Origin: Roseisalinus antarcticus
GTDB lineage: Bacteria > Pseudomonadota > Alphaproteobacteria > Rhodobacterales > Rhodobacteraceae
Length of the DNA: 35,841 nt
NCBI RefSeq assembly: GCF_900172355.1
Contig: NZ_FWFZ01000032.1
Location: 1 to 35,841, forward strand
Direction: 5' to 3'
Under the pieces are notes generated by a model, which made no database searches, was not told where the DNA came from, and worked only from the letters and a program-made list of their open reading frames with translations. The position numbers were made by a program, and so were the translations under genes. The stretch's first letter is position 1. Every line of letters begins with the position of its first letter. Shown piece after piece: positions 31,122 to 35,841 of the stretch.

Positions 31122-33257
31122 TTGCACTGCCGTTCTCAGCAGGTGCGCGCCGAGCTGGAAGGTGTCGGCGAAGCCGGATCGCGCGGCTTCGGGCGGCTGA
31201 GCCGCGAGATGGAAGCGGCGAACACCCGGCTTGCGGCGTTTTCCCGTCGTGTTGCCGTGGCTGCCGCCGCTGCCGTGGCAGCCGCTGCCGCGGCTGGCGT
31301 GGCCATGGTGCGCTCGGGCCTGCAGACGGTCGATGCGCAGGCGAAGCTCGCGCAGTCCCTTGGCACGACAGTGGCCTCGATCCAGACCCTGGAGCGCGCG
31401 GGCGAGCTGGCGGGCGTGTCGATGGGTCAGGTCGAGCAGGCCACGGTCCAGCTGACGCGACGGCTCAGCCAGGCGGCCTCCGGGACCGGCCCGGCGGTAG
31501 AGGCGCTGCGCCGCCTGCGGCTGTCCGCCGAGGACCTGCAGCGTATGCCGCTCGACGCGCGCATCGCCGCGATCCAGCAGGCGCTGGGGCAATACGTGCC
31601 GGAAGCCGAGCGCGCCGCCGTCGCCTCCCAGCTCTTCGGCGACCGCGCGGCCTTGGTGTTCACCCGGATCGACACGGCGACGCTGCGACAGGCGACGGAG
31701 GACGTACGGGATTTCGGGGTGGTGGTCTCGGACCAGGATGCGGCCCAGATCGAACGCACCAATGACGCCATCTCGCGGCTGGGGCTGATCTGGCGCGGGC
31801 TTTCGAACCAGCTGGCCGCCGCCGCCGCGCCCGCGCTTGAAGCGGTCGCGAACGCCATGGCGGCGGTCGCGCGCACCACCGGCCCGCTCGGCATCGCCAT
31901 CCGCACGCTATTCGACAACATCGGCCGCCTGACCACCTATGCCGCCACCTTCGCCGCCCTGATGGCCGGGCGCTGGGTCGCCGGACTGGTCGCTGCGGCC
32001 GTCTCCGTGCGCGGGCTTGCCACCGCGCTCGTGCTTCTGCGCGGGGCGCTGATCCGCACCGGCATCGGCGCGCTGATCGTCGGCGCGGGCGAACTCGTCT
32101 ACCAGTTCTCCCGCCTTGTCAGCGGCGCGGGCGGCTTCGGGAATGCACTGGAGCTGATGGGCAATGTGGCGCGCGCCGTCTGGGACGGCATCAAGACCAC
32201 GATGTCGTCCTTCATCGACGATTTCCGCGCGCTGCGTGCCGACATCGAGAGCATCTGGACGCGGCTGATGGCCTTCCTGTCCGGCAAATGGGCCGAGTTC
32301 CTCGGCATGATCGGCCCGACCTTCAACGCCGTGGCCGACCGGATCGGGGCGGATTTCCAGATCGACTGGTTCGGGGCGCAATCCTACGCGTCGATGCTGG
32401 ATCATGCCGCCAGCAACATGGGCGCGAGCGCCGAGCGCTTCCGCCAACGCGCAGCCGAGAGCCGTGCCACGGCCTTCGACGGTGTGCGCGACGCGGTGGC
32501 AGCTCTGGTCGATGCCATGCGCGGCTCTAGCGAAGAGGTCGAAGACGCGCTGGATGCGGCCGCGGCAGGCGCGCAGCGCGTGACCGAAGCGCTCGATCAG
32601 GCTGACGCGGCCGCGGGCCGCGCGGGCGCGGCCGGGCGGCAGGCGGGGACGGACACTGCAACAGGCTCCGAGGAAGCCTTGACTGGCTGGGAGGCGGTCA
32701 CGGCGGCCCTCAGCGACTACGCGAGCAAGGCGCGCGAAATCGGGGCCGACATCGGCCAGGCGCTGGTCGGCGCGTTCACCAGCGCCGAGAACGCGGTGGC
32801 CGAGTTCGTGAAGACCGGAAAGCTGAACTTCCGCGACCTCGTCACCTCCATGATCGCCGATCTGGCAAGGCTCGCGGCACGTCGCTTCATCCTCGGGCCG
32901 ATCGCCAACGCGCTCTCCGGCGCGCTCGGCGGCGCGGGCGGCATCTTCGCCGACATCCTGCATGCGGGCGGGATGGTCGGGTCGGCGGGTCCCTCGCGCA
33001 TGGTCCCGGCGGTGGCTTTCGCGGCGGCGCCCCGGATGCATGGTGGCGGCATGGCCGGGCTGCGCCACGACGAGGTGCCCGCGATCCTGCAGCGGGGCGA
33101 GCGGGTTCTGTCACGCCGCGAGGCTCAGAGCTACGGCGCGGGAGGCGGGGTCAACGTCACCATCATGGCCCGCGACGCTGAGAGCTTCCGGCAGTCCCGC
33201 ACGCAGGTTGCGGCCGACATCGCCCGTGCGGTCTCGCTCGGCCGGAGGGGCATGTGA
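31122..33257 (+). CDS. Phage tail tape measure protein, extreme N-terminus replaced by IS21
   Basis: Tape measure protein that sets tail length and helps DNA delivery. Phage sequence starts at 31139 with QVRAELEGVGEAGSRGFGRL and continues for about 700 residues: an Ala-rich hydrophobic region (VAVAAAAAVAAAAAAGVAMV), several membrane-like segments in the middle and the lambda-type C-terminal motif GKLNFRDLVTSMIADLARLA followed by ARRFILGPI. Only the first 10-20 residues of the original gene seem lost. The frame can now start at TTG 31122 inside the IS21 end, without a good ribosome site. In gene order it corresponds to the GTA tape measure position. The stop overlaps the next start (TGATG). 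Confidence 0.85.
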   Translation: MHCRSQQVRAELEGVGEAGSRGFGRLSREMEAANTRLAAFSRRVAVAAAAAVAAAAAAGVAMVRSGLQTVDAQAKLAQSLGTTVASIQTLERAGELAGVSMGQVEQATVQLTRRLSQAASGTGPAVEALRRLRLSAEDLQRMPLDARIAAIQQALGQYVPEAERAAVASQLFGDRAALVFTRIDTATLRQATEDVRDFGVVVSDQDAAQIERTNDAISRLGLIWRGLSNQLAAAAAPALEAVANAMAAVARTTGPLGIAIRTLFDNIGRLTTYAATFAALMAGRWVAGLVAAAVSVRGLATALVLLRGALIRTGIGALIVGAGELVYQFSRLVSGAGGFGNALELMGNVARAVWDGIKTTMSSFIDDFRALRADIESIWTRLMAFLSGKWAEFLGMIGPTFNAVADRIGADFQIDWFGAQSYASMLDHAASNMGASAERFRQRAAESRATAFDGVRDAVAALVDAMRGSSEEVEDALDAAAAGAQRVTEALDQADAAAGRAGAAGRQAGTDTATGSEEALTGWEAVTAALSDYASKAREIGADIGQALVGAFTSAENAVAEFVKTGKLNFRDLVTSMIADLARLAARRFILGPIANALSGALGGAGGIFADILHAGGMVGSAGPSRMVPAVAFAAAPRMHGGGMAGLRHDEVPAILQRGERVLSRREAQSYGAGGGVNVTIMARDAESFRQSRTQVAADIARAVSLGRRGM

Positions 33258-33883
33258 TGGCGTTTCATGAGGTCCGGTTTCCCGACAATATCAGCCGGGG
33301 CGCGCGGGGTGGGCCGGAGCGCCGAACGCAGATCGTCGAACTGGCCTCCAGCGACGAGGAGCGCAACGCCAGCTGGGCAAATTCCCGACGGCGCTATGAT
33401 GTCGCTTACGGCATTCGCCGCGCTGATGATCTGGCGGCTGTCGTTGCCTTCTTTGAGGCGCGCAATGGTCGGCTGCATGGGTTTCGCTTCAAGGACTGGG
33501 GTGACCACAAGTCCTGCCTTCCCTCGGGAACGCCAGCACCGAACGATCAGGCGATTGGCACCGGCGACGGCGCGACGACCGCCTTCCAGCTGGTCAAGCG
33601 CTACACCTCAGGCGCGCAATCCTGGACGCGCGCCATCGCCAAGCCAGTGGACGGAGTCGTGCGCATCGCGCTCGGTGGGGTCGAGCAGCTTTCAGGCTGG
33701 TCGGTCGACACCACGACGGGCCTCGTCACCTTCAACACCGCACCCGGGGCGGGCGTCTCCATCACCGCAGGTTTCGAGTTCGACGTGCCGGTCCGCTTCG
33801 ACACCGATGCGCTCGACGTGACGCTCGACCTCGAGCGGCTTGGCTCGATCACAACCATCCCACTTCTGGAACTTCGCCGATGA
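33257..33883 (+). CDS. DUF2460 tail protein (GTA gp12-like)
   Basis: A 208-residue distal-tail protein of the family found as gene 12 of the Rhodobacter gene transfer agent. It begins MAFHEVRFPDNISRGARGGP and has the family motifs RRRYDVAYGIRRADDLAAVV, FFEARNGRLHGFRFKDWGDH and a late FDVPVRFDTDALDVTLDLER. It probably forms part of the distal tail ring (Dit-like). The ATG at 33257 shares one base with the tape measure stop; the GTG at 33254 is less likely. It overlaps the next gene by four bases. Confidence 0.88.
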   Translation: MAFHEVRFPDNISRGARGGPERRTQIVELASSDEERNASWANSRRRYDVAYGIRRADDLAAVVAFFEARNGRLHGFRFKDWGDHKSCLPSGTPAPNDQAIGTGDGATTAFQLVKRYTSGAQSWTRAIAKPVDGVVRIALGGVEQLSGWSVDTTTGLVTFNTAPGAGVSITAGFEFDVPVRFDTDALDVTLDLERLGSITTIPLLELRR

Positions 33884-34764
33884 AAAACATCACCCCCGAC
33901 CTTCAGGCCCATCTCGACGAGGGCACGACGACGCTGTCCTGGTGCTGGCGGATTGCCCGCGTTGATGGCGTGACCTTCGGTTTCACCGACCACGACCGGA
34001 CGCTCAGCTTCGACGGCACCGATTTCGAGCCGGAAAGCGGGCTGACGGCGTCAGAGTTCCGCTCTGGCTCCGACCTGTCGGTCGATGCGCAGGACGCCGA
34101 AGGTGTGCTGACCTCCGACCGGATCACCGAAACCGACATTCTCGATGGCCGCTGGGATAACGCCGAGGTCGAGGTCTGGCGGGTGAACTGGGCGGACACG
34201 GGCCAGCGCGTGTTGATGCGGCGCGGCGCCATCGGTCATATCCGGCGCGGACGGCTGGCCTTTGTTGCCGAGGTCCGGTCGCTTGCCCATGTGCTCGGCC
34301 AGACGGTCGGTAGGACCTTCCAGGCGACCTGCGACGCCGCCCTTGGTGATGGACGCTGTGGGGTCGATCTCGAGGGCCCCACCGTCAAGGGAACCGGCGC
34401 CGTCATCGATCTCCTGCGCGACAGGGCGTTCACCGCCTCGGGGCTGGGCGAATTCACCTCAGGCTGGTTCACCTTCGGCACACTGGACTGGACGAGCGGC
34501 GCGAACGCCGGGCGGCGCACCGAGGTGCTGGGCCATGACGTCACGGATGGCATCGCCCTGCTGACCCTGCTCGAGGCGCCGGTGCGCTCGATCGCCGAGG
34601 ACGATGCCTTCACCATCCGTGCGGGCTGCGACAAGCGGATGGAGACTTGCGGCGCCAAGTTCGCCAACACCGTCAACTTCCGCGGCTTCCCGAACATCCC
34701 CGGCCAGGACGCCGTTCTCCGCTATGCCACCAAGGATGGCGGCCACGAAGGGTCCGTGCTTTGA
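33880..34764 (+). CDS. DUF2163 tail hub protein (GTA gp13-like)
   Basis: A 294-residue protein of the phage BR0599/DUF2163 family, corresponding to gene 13 of the gene transfer agent, a component of the tail baseplate hub. Recognisable parts are HLDEGTTTLSWCWRIARVDG, FGFTDHDRTLSFDGTDFEPE, the cysteine-containing TCDAALGDGRCGVDLEG and, near the end, the CDKRMETCGAKFANTVNFRG segment followed by FPNIPGQD. The two cysteine groups probably hold an iron-sulfur cluster or metal, as known for hub proteins of this type. Starts by four-base overlap with DUF2460; complete. Confidence 0.9.
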   Translation: MKNITPDLQAHLDEGTTTLSWCWRIARVDGVTFGFTDHDRTLSFDGTDFEPESGLTASEFRSGSDLSVDAQDAEGVLTSDRITETDILDGRWDNAEVEVWRVNWADTGQRVLMRRGAIGHIRRGRLAFVAEVRSLAHVLGQTVGRTFQATCDAALGDGRCGVDLEGPTVKGTGAVIDLLRDRAFTASGLGEFTSGWFTFGTLDWTSGANAGRRTEVLGHDVTDGIALLTLLEAPVRSIAEDDAFTIRAGCDKRMETCGAKFANTVNFRGFPNIPGQDAVLRYATKDGGHEGSVL

Positions 34765-35195
34765 CCTCCGCCGACCCCCTGCGGGTCATCGCCATCGCGC
34801 GGTCCTGGCTCGGCACGCCCTATCACGACCAGGCCAGCCTGCGCGGCGTGGGCTGCGACTGCCTCGGACTCGCCCGGGGCGTCTGGCGCGAGGTCGTCGG
34901 CCCCGAGCCGTTCCCGATCCCGCCCTACAGCCGCGACTGGGGCGAGACGGGCCCGCGCGAAGTTCTGGCCGAGGGCGCGCGGCGCATGATGACCGAGGTG
35001 CAGCCCGCCGAGGCCGGACCTGGCGCGCTGGTGCTCTTCCGCATGAAGCCCCGCGCCATCGCCAAGCATGTCGGGATCCTCACCGAGCCCGATACCTTCC
35101 TCCACGCCTATGAGCGGCTCGGCGTGATCGAGGAGCCGCTGACCCAATCCTGGCGGCGGCGCATCGCCTTCGCCTTCCTGTTTCCGCAACGCTGA
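34761..35195 (+). CDS. NlpC/P60 family cell wall peptidase (GTA gp14-like)
   Basis: A 144-residue cysteine peptidase in the tail tip that is thought to open peptidoglycan cross-links during infection, the counterpart of GTA gene 14. The catalytic cysteine lies in RGVGCDCLGLARGVWRE and the histidine in KHVGILTEPDTFLHAYERL. The preceding IAIARSWLGTPYHDQASL is the usual NlpC/P60 start. The TTG at 34761 overlaps the DUF2163 stop (TTGA) and gives the expected N-terminus; no ATG fits. Complete. Confidence 0.88.
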   Translation: MTSADPLRVIAIARSWLGTPYHDQASLRGVGCDCLGLARGVWREVVGPEPFPIPPYSRDWGETGPREVLAEGARRMMTEVQPAEAGPGALVLFRMKPRAIAKHVGILTEPDTFLHAYERLGVIEEPLTQSWRRRIAFAFLFPQR

Positions 35196-35204
35196 GACCC
35201 CGAC

Positions 35205-35841
35205 ATGGCCACCCTCGTTCTCGGTGCCGCAGGTGCCGCCATTGGCGGTTCGATCGGCGGCGCGATCCTCGGCGTCAGCGCCGCCACCATCGGTGGCTTC
35301 ATCGGCTCCACCATCGGCACGGTCGTGGACAGCTGGATCATCTCGTCGCTGGCTCCCACGCAGCGCATCGAGGGGGCGCGGCTCGACACGCTGCGCATCA
35401 CCTCGGCGACGGAGGGCGCGGTCATCCCGCGGCTTTACGGGCGCATGCGGATGGGTGGCAACATCATCTGGGCGACGGATTTCCGCGAGGAGACGAAGAC
35501 CACCACGCAGGGCGGCGGCAAGGGCGGCGGGGGCGGCAAGGTCAAGACGACCGAGTATCTCTACTACGCGAGTTTCGCCGTCGCGCTCTGCGAGGGTCCG
35601 ATCACCGGCATCGGCCGCATCTGGGCCGACGGCAAGCCGATGGACCTCTCCGGCGTCACCTGGCGCTGGTATCCGGGCGACGAGGCGCAAGCCGCCGATC
35701 CGTTCGTCGCCGCAAAGATGGGCGCGGCCAACACCCCCGCCTATCGCGGCACCGCCTATGTGGTCTTCGAGGAACTGGCGCTCTCGACCTACGGCAACCG
35801 CCTGCCGCAGCTCTCCTTCGAGGTGTTCCGCCCGCTGGCCG
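35205..35841 (+). CDS. Phage tail tip/host specificity protein (GTA gp15-like), 3' partial
   Basis: First 212 residues of a large tail tip protein; the gene continues beyond the window. The N-terminus MATLVLGAAGAAIGGSIGGA is a glycine-rich hydrophobic segment, as in GTA gene 15 and related J-like proteins. It is followed by the family's IPRLYGRMRMGGNIIWATDF, a glycine-rich loop (QGGGKGGGGGKVK), and YLYYASFAVALCEGPITGIG plus RIWADGKPMDL. The full protein normally has a TIM-barrel-like domain and over 1,000 residues and is part of the host recognition complex. Starts nine bases after the peptidase stop. Confidence 0.9.
   Translation, partial: MATLVLGAAGAAIGGSIGGAILGVSAATIGGFIGSTIGTVVDSWIISSLAPTQRIEGARLDTLRITSATEGAVIPRLYGRMRMGGNIIWATDFREETKTTTQGGGKGGGGGKVKTTEYLYYASFAVALCEGPITGIGRIWADGKPMDLSGVTWRWYPGDEAQAADPFVAAKMGAANTPAYRGTAYVVFEELALSTYGNRLPQLSFEVFRPLA

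Larger units (their letters stand above)
28632..31138 (-). mobile_element. IS21-family insertion sequence, 2507 bp
   Basis: The ends match as TGTCAATCGCGGCGACAAAA on the left and TGAGAACGGCAGTGCAAAAG on the right (other strand), sharing TG..AA..GC and CAAAAG, each followed by an inner CCAC; more copies of this GGCCACTT-like unit lie further in, as usual for IS21 termini. The element holds istA and istB in overlapping order. The flanks (ACGCC left, GCAGG right) do not show a target duplication. Left flank is a transposase remnant, right flank the phage tape measure gene. Confidence 0.75.

Noticed and set aside
31908-33068. 386-residue open frame on the - strand across the tape measure gene
   Set aside because: Arg/Ala/Gly-rich antisense product without domain; the + strand tape measure motifs are clear.
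1-35841. CRISPR arrays, tRNA genes, phage integrase or att sites
   Set aside because: No regularly spaced repeats, tRNA-like cloverleaf or duplicated core site was seen by eye; only short tandem or paired repeats in regulatory regions.

Overview
The window is high-GC DNA with overlapping ATGA/GTGA gene starts and protein families typical of Rhodobacterales (Alphaproteobacteria; Rhodobacter/Paracoccus-type). This assignment rests on GTA-like tail proteins and general protein character, not on a marker gene. No rRNA, tRNA, integrase, phage attachment site, replication origin or CRISPR array was seen.

The two outer parts (about 1-9621 and 31139-35841) are pieces of one siphovirus-like prophage, all on the + strand. 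The left piece has DNA methyltransferases, a DUF7220 protein and a lambda-type head module: GpA-type terminase large subunit, gpW, portal, ClpP-like protease, gpD decoration protein, gpE capsid, a head-tail joining protein and DUF6441. The right piece is a tail module in the order of Rhodobacter gene-transfer-agent genes: tape measure, DUF2460, DUF2163, NlpC/P60 peptidase and tail tip (cut by the window end). The tail-tube genes expected between the pieces are missing. The left piece is also damaged internally. Short AT-richer segments, most with one small ORF, replace the 5' part of a cytosine methyltransferase, the 5' part of the terminase and an internal part of the portal gene. A fourth lies after DUF6441. 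The prophage is very probably defective.

The middle (about 9622-31138) is a mosaic of unrelated segments, largely bounded by insertion sequences: a truncated HEPN-like ORF; a complete IS3-family element; a 5'-truncated ArsJ-associated GAPDH gene with intact arsJ (organoarsenical efflux); a six-gene, mostly overlapping operon on the - strand (photolyase-like FAD protein, FAD oxidoreductase, ICMT/NnrU-like membrane protein, SAM methyltransferase, DUF427, CIA30); a complete IS5-family element; a winged-helix gene fragment; a LacI-controlled ABC importer operon carrying an unusual ADP-ribosylglycohydrolase-family protein; a transposase remnant; a tetR gene with a wrecked DUF1772 partner; a second transposase remnant; and a complete IS21-family element that cuts off the start of the tape measure gene.

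The termini of the three complete IS elements can be read, and none has a matching target duplication. Each therefore appears to sit at a rearrangement junction and not at a simple insertion. The best candidates for functional novelty are the ADP-ribosylglycohydrolase/ABC importer operon, the photolyase-like operon, the small cassette-like replacements in the prophage (one with a HEPN RNxxxH motif), and a two-frame overlap in the methyltransferase region.
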